NCBI RefSeq assembly: GCF_000515215.1
Contig: NZ_KI911557.1
Coordinates: 5,017,741 to 5,081,740 of the forward strand
Reading direction: 5' to 3'
Origin: Methylomonas sp. 11b
Lineage (GTDB): Bacteria > Pseudomonadota > Gammaproteobacteria > Methylococcales > Methylomonadaceae
DNA length: 64,000 bases
Shown: one piece after another, positions 18,336-27,817 of the stretch
Layout: each line of letters begins with the position of its first letter
Position numbering within the stretch: position 1 is the stretch's first letter
Notes under the pieces: model-generated
What the model was told of the DNA's origin: nothing
Databases searched by the model: none
The model's input: only the letters and a program-made list of their open reading frames with translations
Position numbers and translations under genes: made by a program

Positions 18336-19336
18336 TGCCTTTTAATTTCGAAAAAGCGTTTGGCGCTGACTATCGATTTATATTAGATTGCCTGTTTAGT
18401 AAGCAGAGTCATATCGCTGTGACCGGCGCTAGTGGCTGGTTAGGTCGTGCAACCTTGGAACTGTTTTCGGCTTTGTACGGCGATGAATTTAACGGTCGAG
18501 TATCGGCATACGGATCTCGTGAGCAGCAGATAATACTCGATGATGGTCGTACAGTATCCGTTAGACCTTTGAAGGAAATCATCCATCGGCATACACAACA
18601 CGATCTCTATTTATTTCACTTTGCGTTTTTAACCAAGGATAAGGTTGGCGGATATACAGACGATGAGTATATTCGTCTGAACAAAGATATTCAAAATTTG
18701 GTTATACAGGTATTGAAGCAATCGCAGGTAAAGGCCGTGCTGTTGTCTTCGTCTGGAGCGGTTTACGATTATTTAAACGATAGCAATAGAGATAAGTCTG
18801 CAAATCTATACGGCAGATTAAAATATGAAGATGAGTTGCTCTTTGAAGAGATATGCAATAAATACGATATAAAACTGCTTATTCCAAGGATATTTAATTT
18901 AAGCGGGCCGTACATTAATAAGCTAAGTGCTTATGCCCTATCCTCGATTGTCACGAATGTCGTCGCCGGGGAAAATGTGGTAATTCGGGCAAATAAGCTC
19001 GTGTTTCGTTCTTACATTTATATTCTGGATTTGTTGCTGCTCTGTATTCGTATGATGTTCTCGGAACGTTTCGAAAAAATCGTCCGTTTCGATACCGTGG
19101 GTGATGAGACGGTGGAAGTTGGCGAGTTAGCTGTAAAGGTTTGCAAGTTACTTGATGTTGCCGATCTAACAATTGAACGTCCGAATATAATAGGTGATGA
19201 AGCTGATAGCTATTTGGGAAACGAGCACCCTATTAAAGATATTATAAATGGATTTGGGTTTCCAGTAACCAGCCAAGATCGGCAGATTCTAGAAACTGCT
19301 GAGTATATTCGTAATTTGAACAAAGATAATGCGTAG
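18335..19336 (+). CDS. NAD-dependent epimerase/dehydratase family protein
   Basis: 333 residues of the extended-SDR type: GASGWLG at 31-37, S139-S140 ([11 protein letters not shown]), Y159GRLK163. Starts on the last base of the cyclase-like gene. It could reduce or epimerise the nucleotide sugar formed downstream (the YerF-type step after the ThDP enzyme) or act with the aldolase/cyclase set. About one third of its length is not close to any subfamily I recognise. Confidence 0.8.
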   Translation: MPFNFEKAFGADYRFILDCLFSKQSHIAVTGASGWLGRATLELFSALYGDEFNGRVSAYGSREQQIILDDGRTVSVRPLKEIIHRHTQHDLYLFHFAFLTKDKVGGYTDDEYIRLNKDIQNLVIQVLKQSQVKAVLLSSSGAVYDYLNDSNRDKSANLYGRLKYEDELLFEEICNKYDIKLLIPRIFNLSGPYINKLSAYALSSIVTNVVAGENVVIRANKLVFRSYIYILDLLLLCIRMMFSERFEKIVRFDTVGDETVEVGELAVKVCKLLDVADLTIERPNIIGDEADSYLGNEHPIKDIINGFGFPVTSQDRQILETAEYIRNLNKDNA

Positions 19337-19365
19337 ATTCTCGCATCAGTAATAATGGGGAAATT

Positions 19366-20136
19366 TTGATGAAGTTGGTTATTCTTGCGGGTGGATTGGG
19401 CACTCGTATCAATGAAGAAACCTCGGTAAAGCCTAAGCCGATGATAGAAATAGGCGGCAGGCCTATTTTATGGCACATAATGAAGTTATATTCTCATTAT
19501 GGGATTAACGAATTTATAATATGCTTGGGTTATAAGGGCTATATTATAAAAGAATATTTTGCCAACTATTTTCTGCATATGTCGGATGTGACGTTCGATA
19601 TGGAGCATAACGAGATGCAGGTGCATCAAAAATATGCGGAGCCATGGAAAGTGACCTTGGTAGATACCGGTGAATTAACGATGACCGGAGGCCGGTTAAA
19701 AAGAGTCCGTGATTATGTCGGCGATGAAACATTCTGTTTTACTTACGGGGATGGGGTTGGCGATGTCGATATTAATGCGCTGATCAATTTTCATCGTTCC
19801 CACAATAACGCAGCAACAGTGACCGCCGTGCAACCGCCGGGCCGGTTTGGGGCCTTGGAATTGGAGGGTAGCCGCATCAAGAGTTTTCAGGAAAAGCCGC
19901 AGGGTGACGGCGCCTGGATCAACGGCGGTTTTTTTGTATTGTCGCCGGCTGTGTTCGATTTAATCGACAGCGACGAAACGCTATGGGAGAAAGAACCGAT
20001 GGAGCGTCTGGCGAACAGCAATCAGCTGCACGCTTACTTCCATAAAGGCTTCTGGCAACCCATGGATACATTAAGAGATAAACAGCATTTGGAACAGCTT
20101 TGGCAACAGCAAAAAGCACCGTGGAAGATATGGTAG
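19366..20136 (+). CDS. rfbF: Glucose-1-phosphate cytidylyltransferase
   Basis: 256 residues, RfbF/DdhA length. Makes CDP-glucose from CTP and glucose-1-phosphate. Motif GGLGTR at 8-13, followed by [27 protein letters not shown] and [10 protein letters not shown] are typical of this enzyme. First of three consecutive genes for CDP-3,6-dideoxyhexoses. Its stop overlaps the next start (ATGGTAG). Confidence 0.95.
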   Translation: MMKLVILAGGLGTRINEETSVKPKPMIEIGGRPILWHIMKLYSHYGINEFIICLGYKGYIIKEYFANYFLHMSDVTFDMEHNEMQVHQKYAEPWKVTLVDTGELTMTGGRLKRVRDYVGDETFCFTYGDGVGDVDINALINFHRSHNNAATVTAVQPPGRFGALELEGSRIKSFQEKPQGDGAWINGGFFVLSPAVFDLIDSDETLWEKEPMERLANSNQLHAYFHKGFWQPMDTLRDKQHLEQLWQQQKAPWKIW

Positions 20137-21212
20137 AACATAGCGATTTTTGGCGAGGCAAACGGGTTTTTATAACAGGGCATACCGGATTTAAAGGCGG
20201 TTGGCTAGCGTTATATCTGCATGGGCTCGGTGCAGAGATTAAAGGGTATGCGTTACCGGCGCCAACTGCGCCAAGTTTATTCCAAGTAGCCGATGTCGCT
20301 TCGGTACTGCAGCACGTTGAAGGTGATATTCGCGATTTAACAAGCGTGATGGCGGAAATGCAAAGTTTTCAGCCAGAATTTGTGTTTCATTTGGCCGCGC
20401 AACCGCTTGTTCGGTATTCCTACCAACAGCCGGTGGAAACCTACGCCACCAATGTGATGGGCACCGTTAATTTATTGGAGGCGGTCAGGCACACTGCCTC
20501 GGTAAAGTCAGTAGTGATAGTCACCAGCGACAAATGCTACGAGAACAAGGAATGGTTATGGGGCTACCGCGAAAACGAGCCGATGGGTGGCTTCGATCCC
20601 TACAGCAACAGCAAAGGCTGTTCGGAACTTGTGACTGCCAGCTATCGCAATTCCTTTTTTTCCAGCGAACGCTACGCTGAACATGGTGTGGCGGTGGCAT
20701 CGGTCCGTGCCGGTAATGTGATTGGCGGCGGAGATTGGGCTCAAGATCGCTTAATTCCCGACATCATGAGAGCGTTCATGGCAGGGGAGGCTGTTACGAT
20801 TCGTAACCCTACGGCCATCAGACCGTGGCAGCATGTACTGGACCCGGTGACCGGCTATGTTCTGCTGGCCGAACAACTGTATAAAAAAGGTTGTCGCTAC
20901 GCGGAGGGTTGGAATTTTGGGCCTAGCGAAGCTGATGCGCAACCCGTGTCGTGGATATTGGAAAAACTGGCGGGCTTATGGGGCAATGGCGCTAGCTGGC
21001 AAATCGATGGTAGCGAGCAGCCGCATGAAGCTCACTATTTGAAGCTTGATTGTTCCAAAGCCAAGACCCTTTTGGGTTGGGTGCCACGTTGGACTTTAGC
21101 CCACGCGTTGGCGATGATTGTCGATTGGAACCTGGCCTATCAACAAGGCAAGGATATGCGGCAAGTCTGCGCGGAACAGTTAGAGCAGTTTTTGACAGCC
21201 GATCAACATTAG
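20130..21212 (+). CDS. rfbG: CDP-glucose 4,6-dehydratase
   Basis: 360 residues from the ATG at 20130, which overlaps the rfbF stop and is preceded by GGAAG; a TTG at 20100 would add ten residues but is less likely, as the family is about 357-360 long. Rossmann GHTGFKG at 17-23, catalytic Y158SNSK162. Product is CDP-4-keto-6-deoxyglucose, the substrate of RfbH. Confidence 0.95.
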   Translation: MVEHSDFWRGKRVFITGHTGFKGGWLALYLHGLGAEIKGYALPAPTAPSLFQVADVASVLQHVEGDIRDLTSVMAEMQSFQPEFVFHLAAQPLVRYSYQQPVETYATNVMGTVNLLEAVRHTASVKSVVIVTSDKCYENKEWLWGYRENEPMGGFDPYSNSKGCSELVTASYRNSFFSSERYAEHGVAVASVRAGNVIGGGDWAQDRLIPDIMRAFMAGEAVTIRNPTAIRPWQHVLDPVTGYVLLAEQLYKKGCRYAEGWNFGPSEADAQPVSWILEKLAGLWGNGASWQIDGSEQPHEAHYLKLDCSKAKTLLGWVPRWTLAHALAMIVDWNLAYQQGKDMRQVCAEQLEQFLTADQH

Positions 21213-21228
21213 GAGACCTCTAATACTT

Positions 21229-21275
21229 CGTCATTCCCGCGTAAGCGGGGATCCAGCTTGCTGATTTCACTGGGT
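21229..21275 (+). repeat. Dispersed CGTCATTCCCGC-type repeat inside the operon
   Basis: ATTCCCGC (21233-21240) and GCGGGGAT (21245-21252) pair at 7 of 8 positions across a 4-nt loop, followed by a CCAGC...CTG tail. This is a widespread proteobacterial intergenic element type. It lies between rfbG and rfbH and would be translated as a false N-terminal extension of RfbH if the TTG at 21258 were used. Confidence 0.6.
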
Positions 21276-21350
21276 TCCCCCTTTCTTGGGAGCGACGATT
21301 ATGAGTTATTAGAAGTTCCCATTAATTTTATTGAATATATAGATAAGACA

Positions 21351-22664
21351 GTGACAGAAAATACATTAAGAGCACAGATTTTGGATTTGGTTGAACAATA
21401 CGCCGCCGAACGTTATGCCGAGAAAGCTTTTGTTCCGGAACAGTCCGTGGTGCCGCCGTCGGGTAAGATTCTCGGCGCAAAAGAGCTTAGCTATATGGTT
21501 GAAGCATCGCTGGACGGTTGGCTAACCACAGGACGATTCAATGATCAATTTGAAAAGCAATTGGCTGAGTTTATAGGCGTTAGCAGCGCGTTGACGGTCA
21601 ATTCCGGTTCCTCTGCGAATCTGCTGGCTTTTGCTTGTTTGACTTCCGAAAAACTGGGAGACCGGGCCTTGCAAAAAGGCGACGAAGTCATTTCCGTAGC
21701 GGCTGGTTTTCCCACAACAGTGAATCCCATTCTGCTTTATGACCTGGTCCCGGTATTTGTCGATGTGGAAATACCAACCTACAACATCGATCCCAGTAAG
21801 ATCGAGGCGGCCATTACGCCTAAAACCAAGGCAATCATGATCGCCCACACGCTGGGAAATCCGTTTGACTTGGATCAAGTCGTCGAAATTGCAAAAAGAT
21901 ACAATCTTTGGCTGATAGAAGATTGCTGCGATGCCTTAGGCACAACCTACAAGGGCCGCAATGTCGGTACCTTCGGCGATATTGGTACGCTTAGCTTCTA
22001 CCCGGCTCACCACATTACGATGGGCGAGGGCGGTGCAGTATTTACCAGTAGTCGGCGCCTAAAAACTATCATAGAGTCGTTTCGGGATTGGGGGAGAGAT
22101 TGTTACTGCGCTCCCGGTGTGGATAACACCTGTAAAAAGAGATTTGGTTGGCAGTTAGGCGATTTGCCGGCCGGCTACGACCACAAGTACACCTATTCGC
22201 ACTTGGGTTATAACTTAAAAATTACCGATATGCAGGCTGCCTGCGGCTTGGCGCAGTTAGAGCGCGCACCGGAATTGATTCAAATCAGAAAACGTAATTT
22301 TAAATTCTTGAAGCAACGCTTAGCCACCTGCGAGCAATATTTAATTCTGCCGGAAGCGACGCCCGGATCGGATCCATCATGGTTTGGATTTCCCATCACG
22401 CTGAAGGAAGACTCAGGTCACGAGCGCGTGGAATTGTTGAAATATCTGGATAAATACAAAATCGGCTCTCGCTTGCTGTTTGCCGGAAATTTAACCCGTC
22501 AGCCCTATATGAAAGGCAGGCAATACAGAATTTCCGGCTCGCTGGATGTGACCGATAGAATTATGCGGCAAACCTTCTGGATTGGTATTTATCCGGCCTT
22601 AACCACCGAGATGCTGGAATTTGTTGCCGAGAAAATAGAAATCTTTTTTGGTATCCGTCAATAA
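21351..22664 (+). CDS. rfbH: CDP-4-keto-6-deoxyglucose 3-dehydratase (RfbH, E1)
   Basis: 437 residues from the GTG at 21351; an in-frame TTG at 21258 would run through a repeat. With the GTG start the numbering matches Yersinia E1: the PLP-lysine position is a histidine (H220, in [10 protein letters not shown]), and candidate [2Fe-2S] ligands fall at C193, C251, C253 and C261 ([12 protein letters not shown]). The enzyme uses PMP and an iron-sulfur cluster to remove the C-3 hydroxyl, giving CDP-4-keto-3,6-dideoxyglucose after reduction. No dedicated E3 reductase (ddhD) is seen beside it. Confidence 0.95.
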   Translation: MTENTLRAQILDLVEQYAAERYAEKAFVPEQSVVPPSGKILGAKELSYMVEASLDGWLTTGRFNDQFEKQLAEFIGVSSALTVNSGSSANLLAFACLTSEKLGDRALQKGDEVISVAAGFPTTVNPILLYDLVPVFVDVEIPTYNIDPSKIEAAITPKTKAIMIAHTLGNPFDLDQVVEIAKRYNLWLIEDCCDALGTTYKGRNVGTFGDIGTLSFYPAHHITMGEGGAVFTSSRRLKTIIESFRDWGRDCYCAPGVDNTCKKRFGWQLGDLPAGYDHKYTYSHLGYNLKITDMQAACGLAQLERAPELIQIRKRNFKFLKQRLATCEQYLILPEATPGSDPSWFGFPITLKEDSGHERVELLKYLDKYKIGSRLLFAGNLTRQPYMKGRQYRISGSLDVTDRIMRQTFWIGIYPALTTEMLEFVAEKIEIFFGIRQ

Positions 22665-22679
22665 GTTGGCAAACAATCA

Positions 22680-24461
22680 ATGCAAAACAAGACCATAAAA
22701 TATAGCGATCTATTGGCCGATTGGTTAAAAGCAAAAGGATATACCCACTGCTTTTACGTGGCGGGTGGCAATATCATGCACATTCTGGCTAGCGTCAATC
22801 GTCATTTCAAATGCGTTAGCGTGGTGCATGAGGTGGCCGCTGGCATTGCCGCGGAGTATTTCAATGAAATAAGCGCCGATGGCAAAGCCTTTGCGTTGGT
22901 AACTGCCGGTCCGGGATTAACCAATATCGTCACCGCCGTAGCGGGTGCTTATTTGGAGAGCCGGGAATTATTGGTGATTGGCGGGCAAGTAAAGACTGCG
23001 GATCTTTGTCGGCAACAAGTCCGTCAGCGCGGCATTCAAGAGATTGATGGTGTCGATATCGTCAAGCCGATTACCTCAAAATCGGTGCTGATGGATCGCT
23101 TGATATCCTGCGAAGAATTTAACCAGATTCTCGACGCTGGGATTACAGGCCGCAAAGGTCCGGTGTTTCTTGAAATTCCTTTGGACATCCAAGGTGCGCC
23201 AGTCGATACGAGTGATCCATTATGCCAATTCCACTCATCTAACAAGCAGGCCATTCCAGCTATTGGTGCAGCCGAAATTCAACGCCTAATCGATGATGTT
23301 CGCTCGGCAAAACGGCCATTCTTGTTAATCGGTGCGGGTGTTGCTAGACAGACCGTGGAGCAGATTTACGATGCTTTGGAACCCATGGGTATTCCATTGG
23401 CAACCACATGGAACGGTGCGGACAGGGTGGCGGCAGATCATCCTTTATATTTTGGTCGCCCAAATACCTGGGGTCAACGCTACAGCAATCTGTTGATGCA
23501 GCAGGCCGATTTGCTTATCGCACTAGGAACCCGTTTAGGCTTGCAACAAACCGGTTTTAACTGGCAGGAATTCGTACCTAACGGCAGGGTAGTACAAGTG
23601 GAATGCGACCCTACCGAGCTTAACAAAGGCCATCCCCGTGTCGATTGCGGTTTGCAAGGCGATGCCAATCAAGTATTAAAAGCATTGGCCGCCGCCAGCC
23701 TTGGCGATCATTCCGAATGGGTGGGCTATTGCCAAAAAGTGAAAGCCCAATTGCCGTTGATCGAGCCGATCAACAACACGGCCGAGAATTATGTATCGCC
23801 GTACGATTTTGTCAGCCGTTTATCTGTGCACTGCCGAGAAACCGATAACGTCATTCCATGCAGTAGCGGCGGCGCCTTTACCGTGATGATGCAAACCTTT
23901 GCCCAACAGCGCGGCCAACACATTGTTACTAACAAGGGCTTGGCATCCATGGGGTACGGGTTGAGCGGCGCGATGGGCGCGGCTTTTGCCTATCCGCAGC
24001 GTAGGACCATTCTAGTAGAAGGCGATGGCGGGTTTGCCCAGAATTTACAAGAGTTGGGTACGGTTGCGGTTAATAAATTAAATCTGAAGATTTTTATTTT
24101 TAACGATAATGGCTACGCATCCATTCGCATGACGCAAAGAAATTATTTTGATGGTGCCTATATTGGTTGCGACCAGTCCTCTGGCTTGGGCTTGCCGGAT
24201 TGGCTAACCTTATTCAAAGCCTTTAATCTGCCTTGTATCAAACTAGATACTAATTTTGAGCAAAACCCTGAGTTCCAAGCTTTATTCGAAAGCGATCAAC
24301 CGGCTGGCTTTATTGTGCCGATAGATCCGGAACAAACCTATCTTCCCAAAATAACCAGTAGGGTAACGGAAACAGGTTCTATGCAATCAAATCCATTACA
24401 TCAAATGACCCCGGATTTGGACGAACATTTGTATTCTGTAGTAGCGCAATATTTGCAATAA
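22680..24461 (+). CDS. Thiamine-diphosphate enzyme, acetolactate-synthase-like (YerE type)
   Basis: 593 residues in the three-domain ThDP/acetolactate-synthase plan. Catalytic glutamate E51 (VVHEVAAG); ThDP/Mg motif begins G448-D449-G450 and closes with N475-D476-N477-G478. Sixteen bp after rfbH. In Yersinia, YerE is a related flavin-containing ThDP enzyme that adds the two-carbon unit of pyruvate to C-4 of CDP-4-keto-3,6-dideoxyglucose, giving a branched sugar; position and family make the same role likely here. A true acetolactate synthase is unlikely in this setting, and no small regulatory subunit is present. Confidence 0.8.
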   Translation: MQNKTIKYSDLLADWLKAKGYTHCFYVAGGNIMHILASVNRHFKCVSVVHEVAAGIAAEYFNEISADGKAFALVTAGPGLTNIVTAVAGAYLESRELLVIGGQVKTADLCRQQVRQRGIQEIDGVDIVKPITSKSVLMDRLISCEEFNQILDAGITGRKGPVFLEIPLDIQGAPVDTSDPLCQFHSSNKQAIPAIGAAEIQRLIDDVRSAKRPFLLIGAGVARQTVEQIYDALEPMGIPLATTWNGADRVAADHPLYFGRPNTWGQRYSNLLMQQADLLIALGTRLGLQQTGFNWQEFVPNGRVVQVECDPTELNKGHPRVDCGLQGDANQVLKALAAASLGDHSEWVGYCQKVKAQLPLIEPINNTAENYVSPYDFVSRLSVHCRETDNVIPCSSGGAFTVMMQTFAQQRGQHIVTNKGLASMGYGLSGAMGAAFAYPQRRTILVEGDGGFAQNLQELGTVAVNKLNLKIFIFNDNGYASIRMTQRNYFDGAYIGCDQSSGLGLPDWLTLFKAFNLPCIKLDTNFEQNPEFQALFESDQPAGFIVPIDPEQTYLPKITSRVTETGSMQSNPLHQMTPDLDEHLYSVVAQYLQ

Positions 24462-24472
24462 ATATCTCCAAC

Positions 24473-25414
24473 ATGAACAAAAAATTAATCTCCATAGTAA
24501 TCCCTGCCTATAACGAGCAGGACAATGTCGATGAATTAGCTAAACAATTAACGGCAGTATTTGTGGAAAATAGCGCTTACGATTTTGAAGCTATTATCGT
24601 AGAGAACGGTTCTCAAGATAATACCTACGATAAGCTCTGCGCGGTACATCAGAAAGATCCGCGTTTTAAAATCGTGCAACTGGCGCGTAATTTTAGAATG
24701 GATGGCGGCATTACCGCCGGGCTTAATTATGCATCAGGCGATGCAGCTGTGATCATGACTGCGGATTTGCAAGACCCACCGCATTTAATAACCCAATTCA
24801 TCAAGAAATGGGAAGAGGGATATGAAAATGTGTACGGTATTGTTACTAAACGTAATGGCACGGGCCTGATTCGTCGTTTTAACTCGCAATTGTTTTATTG
24901 GGTTGCCAATGGCTTGACCAATGGTATGGTCCCCAGAAATGTTAGCGATTTTAGACTGATCGACAAAAAAGTTTACGAAACCATCAATTCCATACATGAA
25001 CGTAACCGCTTCATCCGTGGACTATTCGCCTGGGTTGGTTACAAATCTATTGGCGTCGAACATGAACGTGCGGAACGCTTTGCGGGGGTGTCTGGGGCGC
25101 ATACATTCAAGGTTATCGAACTGGCGTTAAAAGGCATATTGGCTCACTCTTATGTGCCTTTAAAGCTTATTACTATATTGGGAATAACCATATCCGCGGC
25201 TTCCTTTGTCCTGTTAGTATGGACAATAGTAAAAGCAATATTCTGGGGTGTGCCGTTTGCTGGGTATGGAACCATTATGACAGTTATGTTTTTGATGTTC
25301 GGAATATTATTTACTATGTTGGGTATTGTTGCAGAATATATTGGTTTGATATACGAGGAAGTGAAGAATCGCCCTAATTTTATCGTGAGAAAGGAAGTTG
25401 GGTTCAATAACTAA
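24473..25414 (+). CDS. GtrB/DPM1-like glycosyltransferase with C-terminal membrane anchor
   Basis: 313 residues. GT2 domain (about 5-225): SIVIPAYNEQDN, ENGSQDNT, and the DxD-like block TADLQDPP; then two membrane spans (about 232-258 and 268-295). This architecture loads a sugar onto undecaprenyl phosphate on the cytoplasmic face. The next gene is a GtrA-type protein and then a GT-C-like protein follows, the classic three-part Gtr branch-glycosylation set. Donor sugar unknown. Confidence 0.9.
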   Translation: MNKKLISIVIPAYNEQDNVDELAKQLTAVFVENSAYDFEAIIVENGSQDNTYDKLCAVHQKDPRFKIVQLARNFRMDGGITAGLNYASGDAAVIMTADLQDPPHLITQFIKKWEEGYENVYGIVTKRNGTGLIRRFNSQLFYWVANGLTNGMVPRNVSDFRLIDKKVYETINSIHERNRFIRGLFAWVGYKSIGVEHERAERFAGVSGAHTFKVIELALKGILAHSYVPLKLITILGITISAASFVLLVWTIVKAIFWGVPFAGYGTIMTVMFLMFGILFTMLGIVAEYIGLIYEEVKNRPNFIVRKEVGFNN

Positions 25415-25823
25415 ACGTTTTTGGGGTAACGAAAAAATTCGTTATCTATTTGTAGGTTTGTATAATACCGCTTTTGGGTATGGTTTTTTTGCAGTTATTT
25501 GGTTTTTCCTACACCATGATTTACATTATGTGGGGCTTTTAATCATAAGTCATTTTGTATCGGTGATTAATGCATATTTGGGTTATAGGATTTATGTGTT
25601 TCGCGTGAAAGGACGGTGGTTGAAAGAATTTTTTAGGTTTAACATGGTTTACCTTGGTGCTTTTGGTTTTAATTTAATAGCATTACCTCTTTTGGTCGAG
25701 AGACTTAATCTACATACATTGATTGCCCAGGCAATTATTGTATCTATTACTGTGATAAGCAGTTATATCTTGCATCGCCGATTTTCTTTTAAAAAGAATA
25801 GTGCGCAAAGTAAGTTATCTTAA
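25398..25823 (+). CDS. GtrA-family membrane protein
   Basis: 141 residues with four membrane spans and the GtrA core (YLFVGLYNTAFGYG, VINAYLGYRIYVF, YILHRRFSFK). Proposed flippase for undecaprenyl-phosphate sugars made by GtrB. An in-frame TGA lies just upstream (25386-25388), so the TTG at 25398 is the only reasonable start; it overlaps the GtrB-like gene by 17 bp. Confidence 0.88.
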   Translation: MGSITKRFWGNEKIRYLFVGLYNTAFGYGFFAVIWFFLHHDLHYVGLLIISHFVSVINAYLGYRIYVFRVKGRWLKEFFRFNMVYLGAFGFNLIALPLLVERLNLHTLIAQAIIVSITVISSYILHRRFSFKKNSAQSKLS

Positions 25824-25853
25824 ATTTACTATCTAGTATGGATGGCATATTGA

Positions 25854-27125
25854 ATGACTTCAGCTGATAGTGTGTGTGTAAAAAATAAAGATATTCATTG
25901 GTGGTTCGTATGGATAATCTTTTCAGAGCTAATTTTTCTGATCTTTTTTGTCAAGTATTTTGAATCCAGCGGTTCTGCAATACCACCATTTTTCTTTGCG
26001 CCTTTAGATACATTTATGGACTTCTATAATACAAATTATTGGAGTCTGAATGATGGGCGTTATGATATATGGCAATCAATTTATCCGATAAGTGTATTTG
26101 CATTGGCGCAAATGTTAGTGCCGGATTATTGTGCTTCCGTTGTTTTACCTGCAGAGTTACGAGATTGCGCGCCACATTCTATCGCTTGGCTATTTTTATT
26201 TTATTTTTGTGCAATTTTTTTATGTACAAAATTAATCGTAAAGCGGGTGAGGATAAAATATATTTCGGTTGAGATAATTATATTTCTCGCGTTGCTGATG
26301 CAATTCCCCGGGCTTTATGCGTTAGAAAGAGGGAACTATATTATAGTTGCTTTTATGTTGTTGGCTTTTTCTCAGGCTTTTGGCGTCAATTGGAAAGACG
26401 CGGTATTTCTTGCGTTGGCTATAAATATTAAGCAGTATTTAATAGTGCTATGGTTTGTGCCGTTTTTTAAAAGGGAATATACATACTTTTTGATGAGTCT
26501 TTTTGCATCATTATTGATTAATCAAATAAGTATGCTTGTGTTGGAAGATGGAAACTATAGGCAAATTTTCGAAAATATGTTTTCTTTTTCTGGCGCTGTT
26601 AATTCGGATTTTTTTCAGAAAGTTTGGTATACAACTTCGCTTAGTTCCTGGTCGAAAGCTGTCTTTTACTATCAGGACCGGATTCCGGGAATCCTCTATT
26701 TGGCTGCGCACTTTTTAAGGTGGTTCGTTCTTTTTGTTGCGGCGTATATTTTATTTTTATCAGCGCGAAAAGCTCACTTTTTCACTTGGGAGCAATTAAG
26801 CGTAGTTGTTTTGCTTTGTATGATGGTGGCTACTGATTCTCCAGGGGGGTATGCAGTTATTTTGTTACTGCCATATTTAAGTGCAATTTTAATTGGAAGA
26901 TATGCTAATAAATATAGAAGGATAATCATGTTTGTGCTGTTGATTCCTCTAGATTTTGTGGTTGGTCCGATAATTGAGTTCAATCAATTTAGTTTTCTTT
27001 CTCAGCATTACGTGGATGTATCAACCGGGTTGACATTTGGTGCATATATTCGTCCATTTTGTCTGCTTTTCATGTTGATAATCATGAGTTACCCGGTTTT
27101 AATATCTTTAAGGAAATTTTCATGA
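25854..27125 (+). CDS. Multi-span GT-C-like glycosyltransferase (GT87/DUF2029-like)
   Basis: 423 residues with about ten membrane spans. The block LERGNYIIVAFMLLA (about 157-171) and NIKQYLIVLW resemble the ERGN...K-Y pattern of GT87-type polyprenyl-phosphate-sugar transferases. Third member after GtrB/GtrA-like genes, so it probably moves the lipid-linked sugar onto the polymer in the periplasm. Could instead be a Wzy-like polymerase. Strongly AT-rich. Confidence 0.6.
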   Translation: MTSADSVCVKNKDIHWWFVWIIFSELIFLIFFVKYFESSGSAIPPFFFAPLDTFMDFYNTNYWSLNDGRYDIWQSIYPISVFALAQMLVPDYCASVVLPAELRDCAPHSIAWLFLFYFCAIFLCTKLIVKRVRIKYISVEIIIFLALLMQFPGLYALERGNYIIVAFMLLAFSQAFGVNWKDAVFLALAINIKQYLIVLWFVPFFKREYTYFLMSLFASLLINQISMLVLEDGNYRQIFENMFSFSGAVNSDFFQKVWYTTSLSSWSKAVFYYQDRIPGILYLAAHFLRWFVLFVAAYILFLSARKAHFFTWEQLSVVVLLCMMVATDSPGGYAVILLLPYLSAILIGRYANKYRRIIMFVLLIPLDFVVGPIIEFNQFSFLSQHYVDVSTGLTFGAYIRPFCLLFMLIIMSYPVLISLRKFS

Positions 27126-27775
27126 CATTTAAAAGCCTAGTTGATGCGCTGATAAAAAATAAGAAATATATAGGTTTAAATCTCCTGTTCTGGGTTTTAA
27201 TGGCCTTTATTTTGCTGGAAGTAATGCCTGTTAAATATGAGGCACAAATTATAATTAAGTTAGGTCAATTTGATAACAATACGCCCATTGCTGGTGCGGC
27301 GGAGTCCATCGAATATTTACGTAACTCAGAAACCTTAATTACGGTGGCGACTGCTAATAACGTATCTCCTAATAAGCTCTCAAAAAGAATTAGGACGCAT
27401 CCTATCGATAATAATAAAGCAATAAAGATACTAGTCCATTGGGATTCTGTTGACGATGCTGAGCGCTTAGTTTCCGCTTTAGCTCAGAAAATTGTCGATC
27501 ATCATCAGCAAAAATTGAACAAAGAACTCAATAGTGTCAAAAATGAAATACTTTATTGGGAGAAAATTTTAGATAAGAAGGAATGCAATAGTCAGGCAGT
27601 TGAATCAATTTCCCAGCTAAAATTGATTATTTTGAGTATGAAGCCAACAGAAATCGTGGCTCCCGCATCAAAGTCATTTGATATTGTATCTATCGATTAT
27701 GGGACAGTTTATTTAGTAGCGCTATTCATGTGGATGTTTTCAAGCTTGCTAATCATTGAGTATTATAGGTCGTGA
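27122..27775 (+). CDS. Short Wzz-like chain-length-determinant protein
   Basis: 217 residues from the ATG at 27122, which overlaps the previous stop (ATGA). Plan: N-terminal membrane span (about 16-36), beta-rich segment with KYEAQIIIKLGQ after it, a helical part around 125-170, and a second span at about 195-213. This is the Wzz topology, but clearly shorter than usual Wzz (about 320-380 residues), with most of the periplasmic coiled coil missing. Probably sets O-chain length or assists the adjacent membrane enzymes. Confidence 0.65.
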   Translation: MTFKSLVDALIKNKKYIGLNLLFWVLMAFILLEVMPVKYEAQIIIKLGQFDNNTPIAGAAESIEYLRNSETLITVATANNVSPNKLSKRIRTHPIDNNKAIKILVHWDSVDDAERLVSALAQKIVDHHQQKLNKELNSVKNEILYWEKILDKKECNSQAVESISQLKLIILSMKPTEIVAPASKSFDIVSIDYGTVYLVALFMWMFSSLLIIEYYRS

Positions 27776-27817
27776 GTCTATAAATTGTATTTTAAAGCTG
27801 GACAATATATTCAAATC

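Noticed and set aside
21258..21350. N-terminal extension of RfbH from a TTG start
   Set aside because: It reads through a dispersed repeat, and residue numbering of the catalytic His and iron-sulfur cysteines fits the GTG at 21351.
22680..24461. Housekeeping acetolactate synthase large subunit (ilvB/ilvI)
   Set aside because: It is embedded between rfbH and a glycosyltransferase, with no small regulatory subunit or other branched-chain amino acid gene beside it.
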